Shown: positions 29,687 through 39,356 of the stretch, one piece after another
Layout of the letters: every line of letters begins with the position of its first letter
Position numbering within the stretch: position 1 is the first letter of the stretch
Assembly: GCA_903853805.1 (NCBI GenBank)
Contig: CAINUN010000100.1
Coordinates: 18,650-82,649 of the forward strand
Source of the DNA: an uncultured Bacteroidota bacterium
GTDB lineage: Bacteria > Bacteroidota > Bacteroidia > Chitinophagales > Chitinophagaceae
Direction of reading: 5' to 3'
DNA length: 64,000 nucleotides
Made by a program: the position numbers and the translations under genes
Notes under the pieces: model-generated
Seen by the model: the letters and a program-made list of their open reading frames with translations, nothing else
Database searches by the model: none
What the model was told of the DNA's origin: nothing

Positions 29687-30670
29687 ATGCGTACAATACC
29701 TTTCCGTCAAGCATTGCGCGAAGCCATGGAAGAAGAAATGAGAAGAGACAGCCGCGTTTTCCTAATGGGAGAAGAAGTGGCTCAATACAATGGTGCTTAT
29801 AAAGTGAGCCAAGGTATGTTGGATGAGTTTGGACCCAAAAGAGTTTTAGATACTCCAATTGCAGAGCTTGGTTTTGCTGCTATAGGTGTTGGTGCTGCTG
29901 CAAATGGCACACGTCCAATTATTGAATTTATGACTTGGAACTTTGCAGTGTTAGCACTTGACCAAATTTTGAATCATGCTGCCAAAATGCTCTCCATGAG
30001 TGGTGGACATTTTAGTTGCCCTATCGTTTTTCGTGGACCCAATGGTTCTGCTGGTCAATTAGGTGCACAGCACTCACAAGCTTTCGAAAGTTGGTTTGCC
30101 AATATTCCAGGAATAAAAGTCATTTCTGTTTCTAATCCTTATGATGCTAAAGGGTTGCTCAAAGCAGCTATTCGTGATGAAGACCCTGTTGTGTTTATGG
30201 AAAGTGAGGTGATGTATGGCGATGTGGGAGAAGTGCCTGAAGAAGAATACATCCTTCCAATTGGTAAAGCCGATGTGAAACGCGAAGGAACAGATGTTAC
30301 TATCGTTTCGTTTAATAAAATGATGAAGGTAGCCTTAGGTGCAGCTGAAGAATTGGCTAAAGAAGGAATTAGCGCCGAAGTCATTGATTTGCGTACCATT
30401 CGCCCGCTCGATTGGCAAACTATCGTGACCTCTGTTCGTAAAACCAATCGTTTAGTAATAGTGGAAGAACAATGGCCATTCAGTAGTATTTCTTCTGAAA
30501 TATCTTATCGCATTCAAAAAGAAGCATTCGATTATTTAGATGCTCCTATTCGCCGAATTTGTTCGGCTGATGCCAATATGCACTACGCACCAAACCTTGT
30601 TGCCGCATTTTTACCCGATATTTCAAAGACCGTGAAATTGGTGAAAGATGTGATGTATCAGATTAAATAA
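29687..30670 (+). CDS. pdhB: Pyruvate dehydrogenase E1 component subunit beta
   Basis: MRTIPFRQALREAMEEEMRRDSRVFLMGEEVAQYNGAYKVSQGML, APIRRICSADANMHYAPNL. Confidence 0.92.
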   Translation: MRTIPFRQALREAMEEEMRRDSRVFLMGEEVAQYNGAYKVSQGMLDEFGPKRVLDTPIAELGFAAIGVGAAANGTRPIIEFMTWNFAVLALDQILNHAAKMLSMSGGHFSCPIVFRGPNGSAGQLGAQHSQAFESWFANIPGIKVISVSNPYDAKGLLKAAIRDEDPVVFMESEVMYGDVGEVPEEEYILPIGKADVKREGTDVTIVSFNKMMKVALGAAEELAKEGISAEVIDLRTIRPLDWQTIVTSVRKTNRLVIVEEQWPFSSISSEISYRIQKEAFDYLDAPIRRICSADANMHYAPNLVAAFLPDISKTVKLVKDVMYQIK

Positions 30671-30762
30671 CATAAGTCGATTTTTTTCTCCTTATTTAGT
30701 GAAATAATAGATTATCAGTTAAGTTTTGAAATGGAACTATGGAAATTAATAGTGTCATTTTT

Positions 30763-30890
30763 GTTTATGAATGTGACACTTCGAAAATGAATGCTCAGCC
30801 ACTAGGTTTATGAATAGCACTTCAAAAAATGGATGTACAGTCCCTAAGTTTAGGGGTGGCGCTTCGAAAAGTCAAAACATGATTTATGTG
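30763..30890. repeat. Degenerate tandem repeat, ~42-43-bp period, three units
   Basis: GTTTATGAATGTGACACTTCGAAAATGAATG / GTTTATGAATAGCACTTCAAAAAATGGATG / GTTTAGGGGTGGCGCTTCGAAAAGTC starting at 30763, 30806, 30848. Confidence 0.75.
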
Positions 30891-31000
30891 GTATGAAATG
30901 ATTTTTGGAAATCTAAATGCCCATAAATCATTTTCTTTATTTTATTATGAATGAAAAATGAATCGTTTTTCAATAGATTGCAACCCTTATTTCCTGCAGC

Positions 31001-31603
31001 ATGAGTACCGCAGATAATTCTATCCTTGGTTTAAAATTACCTACTGACCCTCGTTGGGTTGACCTTGCATCAATTTCATTAAAAGAAATCCTTACCGACC
31101 ATGCATTTTGTGAACAAAAAGCAGCCACACATTGCATATCGCTTATTCAACTATTTCCCGACAAGCAAGATATTGTTAATGCAATTGCACCTATCGTAAC
31201 AGAAGAATGGGGGCATTTTAGAATGGTATGGGCAGAGATGAAAAAACGTGGTTTTGAATTGAGCAAACAGCGAAAAGACGACTATGTCAACCTCTTGTTG
31301 CAAAACACACCTAAAGGCATTCCATCTGAAGATAAACTGTTGCACAAACTCATGATATGCGCCATGATTGAGGCAAGAAGTTGTGAGCGTTTTCGTTTAC
31401 TTTCTGAAAATTTAGAGGAAGAAAGCCTGCGAAAATTCTATTACAAGTTCATGGTTTCGGAAGCTGGTCATTATCGTTTGTTCATTGACCTTGCCGAAAA
31501 ATATTATCCTGAAGAAAAAGTGAAAAACACTTGGCAACAATGGTTGAAAATAGAAGAGCAAGTATTGCATCATTTAGCGCCTCGTGGCGATAGGATGCAT
31601 TGA
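31001..31603 (+). CDS. miaE: tRNA-(ms2io6A)-hydroxylase-like diiron protein
   Basis: DHAFCEQKAATHCISLI, EEWGHFRMVWAEMKKRG, MIEARSCERF, SEAGHYRLFIDLA diiron E/ExxH motifs. Confidence 0.88.
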   Translation: MSTADNSILGLKLPTDPRWVDLASISLKEILTDHAFCEQKAATHCISLIQLFPDKQDIVNAIAPIVTEEWGHFRMVWAEMKKRGFELSKQRKDDYVNLLLQNTPKGIPSEDKLLHKLMICAMIEARSCERFRLLSENLEEESLRKFYYKFMVSEAGHYRLFIDLAEKYYPEEKVKNTWQQWLKIEEQVLHHLAPRGDRMH

Positions 31604-31634
31604 TAAATTAGTAGCTCGAATAAATTGCTACTAA

Positions 31635-32852
31635 TCAAGTTGCTATTTTTCGTGTATCAATTTTATCTAAAAACCTAAATCCAATTCCTGAAAGCATAGA
31701 AATAGCGCCAATTATCCACCAAAGGCATTTAAATCCAAAGATGTCAGCAATATGAGCTCCCATTCCTGGTCCAATTACTTGTGCCACACTCCATGCTACC
31801 GTATATAATCCTGCATATTGTCCACGGTTTTGGTCATTGGTTCTGCCAATCCAATAAGTATTCATAAAGGGCATAGAAAGCATTTCACCAAGAGTCATCA
31901 TCAATACAGAAATCAATGCCACCCATTTTGCGCATGGAAAAACATTGTATACAGAAAAACTACAACCAATAAGAATGGTGCCAATAAGAATGTACCATAG
32001 AAAATTCTTTTTTCCTTCGAGCTGGTGCACTACAACCATTTCAAACAGTGCAATCAAAATGCCATTCAACGACATGATAGCACCAATAAAAGTTTCATCA
32101 AAATTCATTTCTCTACGGTAATAAACGGGTAGGGTAGTGAAAAGCTGAAAAAAACCCAAAGCAAATAAAACAGTGCAAAGAAAAAACAAACGATAGGCTT
32201 TATCACAATAAGCAGACTGCCCAACTAATGGTTTTGCTGTTACTTTCTTTTGAATGGTAGCTTTGTTTTTTGAAGGAGCTAACAACAACCATAGCATTAT
32301 TGCTGCACCAATATTGGTAAACCCATCAATCCAAAATAGCAAAGTGTAATTTTTAGAAGCAATAAAACCACCAAGTGCACCACCAACAGCCCAACCCATA
32401 TTTATGGCAAGCCTATTAAGTGAAAAAGATCTTGTTCTGTTTTCTTCTTTGCTATAATGTGCTATTGCTGCCGAATTAGCTGGTCGAAACATGTCGTTTA
32501 TGAAACTCAATAAAAACGCCATCAAGCAAATGAGCGGATAACTTCGCATTTGCCCGAGAATTAAAAACATGATACCACCACCTATGAGGGTAATAATTTG
32601 TACATAATAAAATCCAAGCCTATCAACCAATTTACCACCCATAAATCCTCCACCTACTGCACCCAAACCAAATAATACCATCACCCATCCTGCCTGTGAA
32701 ATGCTATAGCCCAATTTTTGAGTCATATACAGCGTCATGAAAGGGAATACCATGGTTCCACTACGGTTAATGAGCATCACAAGGCTTAGCCACCAAGTAG
32801 AAGGTGCTAATCCTTTGTAAGCATTTTTATAGTTTTCAATAATCCATTTCAT
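31635..32852 (-). CDS. MFS transporter
   Basis: 12-TM MFS pattern, GGFMGGKLVDRLGFYY, FRPANSAAIAHYSKEENRTRSFSLNRLAINMGWAVGGALGG. Confidence 0.88.
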   Translation of the reverse strand: MKWIIENYKNAYKGLAPSTWWLSLVMLINRSGTMVFPFMTLYMTQKLGYSISQAGWVMVLFGLGAVGGGFMGGKLVDRLGFYYVQIITLIGGGIMFLILGQMRSYPLICLMAFLLSFINDMFRPANSAAIAHYSKEENRTRSFSLNRLAINMGWAVGGALGGFIASKNYTLLFWIDGFTNIGAAIMLWLLLAPSKNKATIQKKVTAKPLVGQSAYCDKAYRLFFLCTVLFALGFFQLFTTLPVYYRREMNFDETFIGAIMSLNGILIALFEMVVVHQLEGKKNFLWYILIGTILIGCSFSVYNVFPCAKWVALISVLMMTLGEMLSMPFMNTYWIGRTNDQNRGQYAGLYTVAWSVAQVIGPGMGAHIADIFGFKCLWWIIGAISMLSGIGFRFLDKIDTRKIAT

Positions 32853-32934
32853 GGTCAGTAAATGTATTTCAATATGGCAGAGTGTTTGTAAATTATGTAA
32901 ACAATAGTTTTATTGGGTTATCAAAAATAAAAAA

Positions 32935-32957
32935 CCCGAAGGTTTTGAACCTCCGGG
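32935..32957 (-). terminator. Terminator of rplS operon
   Basis: CCCGAAGGTT-TTG-AACCTCCGGG stem, minus-strand T-rich tail. Confidence 0.7.
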
Positions 32958-32982
32958 CGATATCTTAAAACGTTGACTAGTA

Positions 32983-33342
32983 TTAATGTCGTACAACGTG
33001 TTTCTTTTCTTTGATTCTAGCAGATTTACCGCTTCTTTCACGGAGGTAAAATAATTTAGCGCGACGAACTCGTCCTTCTTTATGAACAATGATAGAATCA
33101 ATATTCGGAGAAAAAAGAGGGAATAAACGTTCAACACCAATGCCATCGGATATTTTACGTACAGTGAAAGTCTTAGTTGCACCATTACCTTGACGCTTAA
33201 TTACATCTCCTTTGAAGGACTGAATACGTTCTTTGTTTCCTTCTACAATTTTATAGTTTACGGTAATGTTATCTCCTGCTTTAAATTTAGGAAATTCTTT
33301 TTTACCTGACATTTGTTCGTGTACAAAAGCTACAGCGTTCAT
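32983..33342 (-). CDS. rplS: 50S ribosomal protein L19
   Basis: [36 protein letters not shown]...[21 protein letters not shown]; start reset to MNAVAF. Confidence 0.95.
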   Translation of the reverse strand: MNAVAFVHEQMSGKKEFPKFKAGDNITVNYKIVEGNKERIQSFKGDVIKRQGNGATKTFTVRKISDGIGVERLFPLFSPNIDSIIVHKEGRVRRAKLFYLRERSGKSARIKEKKHVVRH

Positions 33343-33405
33343 GTTATTACTTAGTTTTTGGGTTGGCGAAGGTAATGGGATTATTTTTTTTAGCAAAAAT
33401 ATTTT

Positions 33406-34086
33406 TCAAGAATCTTTTAATAAGTCTGGACGACGGTCTTGAGTTCTTGTGATTGACATTTCATGTCGCCATTCGTCAATTTTTTTATGATTACCAGAAA
33501 GTAATACTTCCGGCACTTTCATTCCCCGAAAATCTTCAGGTCTAGTGTAAACTGGTGGAGCCAATAATCCATCTTGAAAAGAATCGAATAGGGCAGAGGT
33601 TTCATCATTTAATACGCCAGGTATTATTCTGCCGATAGCATCAACAACAATAGCTGCTGGTAATTCACCTCCACTCAATACAAAATCCCCAATAGTCGAC
33701 TCCAAAGTAATGTATTGTTCGCGGATACGTTCATCAATCCCTTTATAATGACCACAAACAATAATCAGATTTTCTTTTAAAGAAAGTTTATTAGCCGTTT
33801 TCTGATTAAAGGTAATTCCATCCGGAGTCATGTAAATAATTTCATCGTACTTCCTTTCGTTCATCAGTTTATCTAAAACAATGGCTAATGGTTCGGGCAT
33901 AATAACCATGCCAGCTCCTCCTCCAAACTGATAATCGTCCACTTGTGCCTGACGGTAAGGTGTGTAATCACGCAGATTATGAATCACCACTTCAAGCAGC
34001 CCTTTTTCTTGGGCACGTTTCATGATGGAATGGTTCAACGGGCTTTCCAGTAATTGTGGCTGAACAGAAATAATGTCAATTCTCAT
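33406..34086 (-). CDS. trmD: tRNA (guanine-N1)-methyltransferase
   Basis: [70 protein letters not shown]. Confidence 0.96.
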   Translation of the reverse strand: MRIDIISVQPQLLESPLNHSIMKRAQEKGLLEVVIHNLRDYTPYRQAQVDDYQFGGGAGMVIMPEPLAIVLDKLMNERKYDEIIYMTPDGITFNQKTANKLSLKENLIIVCGHYKGIDERIREQYITLESTIGDFVLSGGELPAAIVVDAIGRIIPGVLNDETSALFDSFQDGLLAPPVYTRPEDFRGMKVPEVLLSGNHKKIDEWRHEMSITRTQDRRPDLLKDS

Positions 34087-34097
34087 GTGCTTCTTCT

Positions 34098-34598
34098 TTA
34101 TAAATTCAATAATCCTTCGGGTAAATCCATACGAATGAATTTGTTACGTGTATTGATATCTAAAATCATGGGTTCAATTAAAGGAATGAGCACTTCATGA
34201 CCTTCGTAATTAATTTTTGCAAGCCATTGATGACTTGTTTGAAATACATCTTCTATGGTGCCAATGGAGCCTAATATACTATCCACGATATTGAACCCCA
34301 ACCACATCAATGGTGAGTTTTTCATTGCATCTTTCAAACGGTCATCTTGAATGTAAACATGCTTGCTTACTAATTTTTTGGCACTTTCAACTGAGCCTAC
34401 ATCTTCTAAGTTGATGAGATATTCTTCGTCATTTACTACTTTTTCGGAGGATACAAAAAATGGAATAAAACTTCCTTTATTAAGTTCTAAGAATAGCACA
34501 TCACCAATTTTTAACCAGTTTTTGCTATTAGCAATATGCACGAAAACTACTGTTCCATTTAAGCCATGTGTGGCAACAATTTTCCCAATTCGAATCAT
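34098..34598 (-). CDS. rimM: Ribosome maturation factor RimM
   Basis: [15 protein letters not shown]...[34 protein letters not shown]; adjacent to trmD. Confidence 0.92.
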   Translation of the reverse strand: MIRIGKIVATHGLNGTVVFVHIANSKNWLKIGDVLFLELNKGSFIPFFVSSEKVVNDEEYLINLEDVGSVESAKKLVSKHVYIQDDRLKDAMKNSPLMWLGFNIVDSILGSIGTIEDVFQTSHQWLAKINYEGHEVLIPLIEPMILDINTRNKFIRMDLPEGLLNL

Positions 34599-34674
34599 AA
34601 ACCGTCAAAGATAAGGTGAGATTGAACTCATTGAATAATTGATAAGGAAAATCAAGAAACAGACTATTAGTGTA

Positions 34675-35940
34675 CTATGTCTTTCTTGGTTTTTTCTTGG
34701 CGGCAGGAAAGAGCACATTGTTCAATATCAACCGAAAACCTGGAGAAGTGGGATGCAAACTTAAATCGGTGGGCGGGTCGCCAATTTGGTGCTGATAATC
34801 TTCGGGGTCATGACCGCCATAATAACTCCAAGTGCCTTTGCCATATTCGCCATGAATGTAGCGGGCTTCGTTGGCTGGTTTATAATCGCCCATGACGAGG
34901 ACATTGGTTTTTAAAACTTCTTTGCGAAATGAGGTAGTTTGCCCCATAAAACCTTTGATGGTGGTGGTGTGATTTTGGCAAAGCATGGACGGCACTGGGT
35001 CGAATTTTGCAGAGAAGGTGAAGAGTGTGAAATAGTCTACATCCATCATCACATGGCGGAAGTTGGTGTTGTCGATGTTGGAATATTCATACTCGTATGG
35101 GTTGGTAGAAATTTTAAAATCCTTGAAAGCAAGCCCTTGTGTAAAGTCTAATTTGTCTTGTGCTTTAGGGTCCATAGCATCGCCGTCGAAAGGCACATCG
35201 CAAATGTCGGTATTGAGGGCATCGAGGGTAATATCGTAGCTATCGGTGGCACTGCACATGGCAAAGAGAAAGCCCCCACCCGATACAAATTCGCGGATTT
35301 TTTGAACCACTGCCAATTTAAGTTGTGATACTTTTTTAAAACCATGTTTGGCAGCCATGGCTTCATTGAGTTTTTGGTCGTTTTGGTACCATTCTGTGTT
35401 GCGATATCCTGCCCAAAACTTGCCATATTGCCCGGTGAAATCTTCGTGGTGAAGGTGTAGCCAATCATATTCTAACAGCTTTCCGTCGAGGACTTCATTG
35501 TCGTACACTTTTTCAAAAGGAATTTCGGCATATGTTAATACTAAGGTTACGGCATCATCCCAAGGCTGTTTGCCATCGGGGGTATAAACGGCAATCTTAG
35601 GCGGTTTTTCCAGTTTCACTACATCGCCATTAAAGTCGGGGTTCATCACTTCTTGAACAATGCCAAGGTATTGTGCATCGGAGATGACTTCATAGTTAAC
35701 ACCGCGAATCTTGCACATGCGTTCAATAGCATCTGTTTGGTCGATAGCAAAGCTGCCACCTTTATAATTGAGCAACCAATCGGCTTCGATGCCTAGCTTT
35801 AAGGCTGCATAGGTGATGCCATAGGCTTTGAGGTGATTGGTTTGGGTTTCGGCATCCATAGGAATAAATATCTTGGCTGCCTTTGCCTGAATGGAAAGGA
35901 AAACGATGAGGGTTAGTAGGGAAAAAATTCTTGTTTTCAT
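34675..35940 (-). CDS. Secreted GATase-like protein (Bacteroidota family often labelled 'asparagine synthetase B')
   Basis: Signal peptide; AKIFIPMDAETQTNHLKAYGITYAALKLGIEADWLLNYKGGSF; SGGGFLFAMCSATDS; HGEYGKGTWSYYGGHDPEDYQH. Confidence 0.65.
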   Translation of the reverse strand: MKTRIFSLLTLIVFLSIQAKAAKIFIPMDAETQTNHLKAYGITYAALKLGIEADWLLNYKGGSFAIDQTDAIERMCKIRGVNYEVISDAQYLGIVQEVMNPDFNGDVVKLEKPPKIAVYTPDGKQPWDDAVTLVLTYAEIPFEKVYDNEVLDGKLLEYDWLHLHHEDFTGQYGKFWAGYRNTEWYQNDQKLNEAMAAKHGFKKVSQLKLAVVQKIREFVSGGGFLFAMCSATDSYDITLDALNTDICDVPFDGDAMDPKAQDKLDFTQGLAFKDFKISTNPYEYEYSNIDNTNFRHVMMDVDYFTLFTFSAKFDPVPSMLCQNHTTTIKGFMGQTTSFRKEVLKTNVLVMGDYKPANEARYIHGEYGKGTWSYYGGHDPEDYQHQIGDPPTDLSLHPTSPGFRLILNNVLFPAAKKKPRKT

Positions 35941-36040
35941 TCTTGCTCAAAGTAAAAGAATTAAAAGGCAGAAAATGAGTTCGTTTATTATTTTAACGAA
36001 AACAATTTCTGCCTTAAACTATTTTAAAAAAAAAGAGATA

Positions 36041-37105
36041 TTATCTTTCAATAACTGCCAATCCCATTTGACTACCACTAATTACACGAACAAAATAAGT
36101 TCCTTTGGCAAAAGCAGTTACATCTAAGTGATTAGTGTTTAGTTGTAGTTGCAACATTTTTCCAGCGACATCATAAATGGAAACCACAAATTGGCTCCAA
36201 TTTTCAGGTATTTCTATTGTAGCTCTTCCATTGTCAGTTGGATTTGGGTAAACATTGAGCTTAGTGATATTTCCATGAACATTGGCAATGCCTGTTAATT
36301 GACGATATTGATCTTTGTAACGAATAGAAGAAACAACTTCATTTCCCAATAATGAATTTGCTGTAACAAATAATGCAGGGTAGTGATTTCCAGTAGTCAA
36401 CCACTTATATTCAACTGTAGTTCTTGGAATTCCGAAAGCTGTACCGTTGTACGTAATTGAGTCTATTTCATCTATTACACTTCTTAATCGAATACAGTTT
36501 ACAGGCGTAGTAAAGTAAGGTGTAATAATTGTACCCCATCCATCCACATCTGTAATTCTTGTACCAGTAATTTTAATATCAGCTAAGTTAGGAATAGATT
36601 GAGCAAGTGCAAAAGAGGAACTATCATGATGAGAATAAGCAAGTGGCAAGTAATACATTTCATCCTCATCAGAATAAGCAAGTGGCAAAGTAGTCCCACT
36701 TAAAGTAGCGCCATAACCTCTGCCAACATAACGTCCTGGTGAAGTTCTTTTTTGGTAAAAGAAATAAATATCTGTAACAGGAATTGGCAAACTAATGCCG
36801 CCTGTCAAACCACTAATGTCTGTTCTGATTCCATAGGCAGAAGCATAAGAAAATGCAAGTAAAGGGCTAACAGATAGTGCTGATTTATAAGAGTCAATAG
36901 TTTGACTAATAGGTGCTAATGAGGAAAAGTCCCAATTGACATTTACACCAGTAGTGTTCAAGTCAACTGCAGATGTAGGGTCAGCATCGCTAAAACGTAA
37001 GGTGTCACCAGAAACAGGGACGTCACTTGCCGTGATAGAAATTTGTGCTTGTGAAGTGGTTATACTTACAAAGAAAATTAACAGTAAAAGTGCACTTTTT
37101 TTCAT
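36041..37105 (-). CDS. Secreted protein with T9SS type A sorting domain
   Basis: Signal peptide MKKSALLLLIFFVSITTSQAQ; C-terminal LNVYPNPTDNGRATIEIPENW...FAKGTYFVRVISGSQMGLAVIER. Confidence 0.8.
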   Translation of the reverse strand: MKKSALLLLIFFVSITTSQAQISITASDVPVSGDTLRFSDADPTSAVDLNTTGVNVNWDFSSLAPISQTIDSYKSALSVSPLLAFSYASAYGIRTDISGLTGGISLPIPVTDIYFFYQKRTSPGRYVGRGYGATLSGTTLPLAYSDEDEMYYLPLAYSHHDSSSFALAQSIPNLADIKITGTRITDVDGWGTIITPYFTTPVNCIRLRSVIDEIDSITYNGTAFGIPRTTVEYKWLTTGNHYPALFVTANSLLGNEVVSSIRYKDQYRQLTGIANVHGNITKLNVYPNPTDNGRATIEIPENWSQFVVSIYDVAGKMLQLQLNTNHLDVTAFAKGTYFVRVISGSQMGLAVIER

Positions 37106-37193
37106 TTTTTTGGATGTTTTTAGAGTTGTAAAAATACAGATGCAATCTACATTAAACTGCAATGAAATCATAAAAGTCTGAATAGCTAATTAT

Positions 37194-37448
37194 ATGGAAC
37201 GAAAAATAAGCACTACGGTCAAAAAATTTTCCATCATTTTACTTTCCATCATTACACTTCTATTAATGTGGGTATTTGAAGACATGACCGACTATAGCTA
37301 TGGTGGACATTTGATGTTATTGCTTACAGGAATTGGTTGGTACTATACGATGAGATTTATCTGGCAATATGGAAGCCGCCACAAAAAGAAAAAACACCCG
37401 TTCATTCAGGCTTTGAAAATTGTCAATAAAATGAATAAGAATCATTAA
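37194..37448 (+). CDS. Hypothetical small membrane protein
   Basis: 84 aa, two TM segments, basic C-terminus. Confidence 0.5.
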   Translation: MERKISTTVKKFSIILLSIITLLLMWVFEDMTDYSYGGHLMLLLTGIGWYYTMRFIWQYGSRHKKKKHPFIQALKIVNKMNKNH

Positions 37449-37453
37449 TTGTC

Positions 37454-37879
37454 TCACAAAACAATTTCTACATAACCTTCTTTCAGAACTACATCAAAAT
37501 GCTGCAAATCTTTTTCAGCAGGACCTTTCTTCACTTTTCCTTCCTTGTTAAATTCACTGCCATGCATGTTGCATCTAAAACCTTCAAATGATGGATGTAG
37601 TTGATTGTCCATGTGGGTGCATTTCATCAACACAGCATCAAAGCCTTTTATTGTTTTTAAAACAGCAATATTATACATCCAACCTTTAGGACGAATAAGT
37701 TGAATCGTTTCTTTTTCAAACAAAGAAATGGATACGGAAATTTTTCCTTTCTCAATAGGAAGAGTAATAGAAAGAGATTGCAAATTGCCACAAGACGTAA
37801 TGACTTGTGGCAATGCGATTCCTGCAGCGCCTAGTGCACAAAGTTTGCAAGTGGTTTTTAGGAAAGCTCTACGCTCCAT
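37454..37879 (-). CDS. Rieske-type 2Fe-2S protein with Tat-like signal
   Basis: MERRAFLKTTCKLC; CTHMDNQL (CxH) and CNMHGSEF (CxxH) cluster-ligand motifs. Confidence 0.8.
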   Translation of the reverse strand: MERRAFLKTTCKLCALGAAGIALPQVITSCGNLQSLSITLPIEKGKISVSISLFEKETIQLIRPKGWMYNIAVLKTIKGFDAVLMKCTHMDNQLHPSFEGFRCNMHGSEFNKEGKVKKGPAEKDLQHFDVVLKEGYVEIVL

Positions 37880-37884
37880 GTTTT

Positions 37885-39114
37885 TTAAAAAGAATAGCCT
37901 ATGCCAATATTAATAAATGAATTATTGGGTTTGTAAGACAATCCGTTCGGGAGTGGGTTTTGAACAAGTAGTGGGTTTTCTTCACCTGTTTGCATCAACC
38001 GAACATCAGCCTTTATCACCACATTTGGGATGGGAAGATAGGTAAAGCCGGCAATTAAATGTGATTGTTTTAGTGTGCCATCATAATTTGGATCTTCATC
38101 CTCAGTACCTGCATTCAGGTCAAGCATTTCATAACGAGCAAAGGCAATGAGTTGTGCTTGTTTTTGTTTTTTGTGAAATAAATCATAGCCCACTTCTCCA
38201 TAAGTGCCATACATGCTTTTTGATACATTAGTGCCATAAACTGCATTGATTTTATTGGCGTCAGTTAATGAAATAAAAGTGGCTAAAGCTTTTGCAGCGA
38301 AACCATTATTATTATTAAATTGGACATTGGCTTCTCCTAAGAAAACAGGCATTGCAAATGCACCGCTTTTTAAGTTTAAACTATCGGCTACATTCTTGGC
38401 TAAACCATTGGTTCCACCCATGTATCCTGAAATTTGATACTTAAAGTTTCCCGAAAAATATTGCAATGAACCCAAAATAGCAAGATTATTTGCAGTAGCC
38501 ATACTGCCTTCTGCTCTTCCTTCACGAATGCCATTTTCATGAGCAAATTTTGCTTGATTGAGTCCATTTACTAAGCCAAGAGAATAATTTATAGGGAAAC
38601 GATTGCTGTTGCCATAAAGACAAACACCTAACTCTCGCCAAGTGGCAGGAATAACTAGCGACTCTACCAAAGGTCTTTCCACACCATTGAAATTTACTGG
38701 CAAATGATTTTCGTTTAAGAGTCCAATGCGGGGCACAAACAAACCAGCAACTATATATTTATTAGGGGAAATATTGAATTTCAAGAAAGCTTGTTCCATG
38801 GCAACCTCGCCTTCGCCTTCTCCACCTTCTACTTTGGCATTTTCAATTTCTAATTCAGAAAAGAAACTAATGCGGTCGTTGAATTGATGACCTACAAAAA
38901 GAACGGCACGTTCTAAAGTGGTGGTTGCTTGTTGTGCATTATTGTCGCGTTGATAAAAAGCACTTCCATATCCTGAAATGACAGTTTGTTGCTGGGTCAA
39001 ACCTTGATGAAGCGAATCTTCTTTTGTTATTAATTTTTGTGCTGGGGTTTTGTATTGAGCTTGCAGTGTGCTCATTGAAATTGTTGCTAATAGCGTTAGT
39101 GTAAGTTGTTTCAT
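37885..39114 (-). CDS. Outer-membrane porin-like protein
   Basis: Signal peptide MKQLTLTLLATISMSTLQAQ, alternating beta-barrel pattern, C-terminal aromatic NIGIGYSF. Confidence 0.7.
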   Translation of the reverse strand: MKQLTLTLLATISMSTLQAQYKTPAQKLITKEDSLHQGLTQQQTVISGYGSAFYQRDNNAQQATTTLERAVLFVGHQFNDRISFFSELEIENAKVEGGEGEGEVAMEQAFLKFNISPNKYIVAGLFVPRIGLLNENHLPVNFNGVERPLVESLVIPATWRELGVCLYGNSNRFPINYSLGLVNGLNQAKFAHENGIREGRAEGSMATANNLAILGSLQYFSGNFKYQISGYMGGTNGLAKNVADSLNLKSGAFAMPVFLGEANVQFNNNNGFAAKALATFISLTDANKINAVYGTNVSKSMYGTYGEVGYDLFHKKQKQAQLIAFARYEMLDLNAGTEDEDPNYDGTLKQSHLIAGFTYLPIPNVVIKADVRLMQTGEENPLLVQNPLPNGLSYKPNNSFINIGIGYSF

Positions 39115-39317
39115 GAAATTTAATTTGATGCAGCAAAGATGAAATGAACCAACAAAAATGATTTTAAAGAAAAGGAAAAAGAAAAATTCCCAAAAATAAA
39201 ACACTGATGAGCAAGGTCATTGTTTCTTAAAAACGATTGAATAACCTTTGCTGTATCTAAACTTTATTGACAAGCAATCCTATCATTTAAGTGTCATAGA
39301 ATATTTGTTTTATTGGT

Positions 39318-39345
39318 AAAACCGGCTGTTTCTTCAGCTGGTTTT
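39318..39345 (-). terminator. Terminator of metG
   Basis: AAAACCGGCTG-N6-CAGCTGGTTTT with one wobble. Confidence 0.6.
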
Positions 39346-39356
39346 TTCTTTATATC

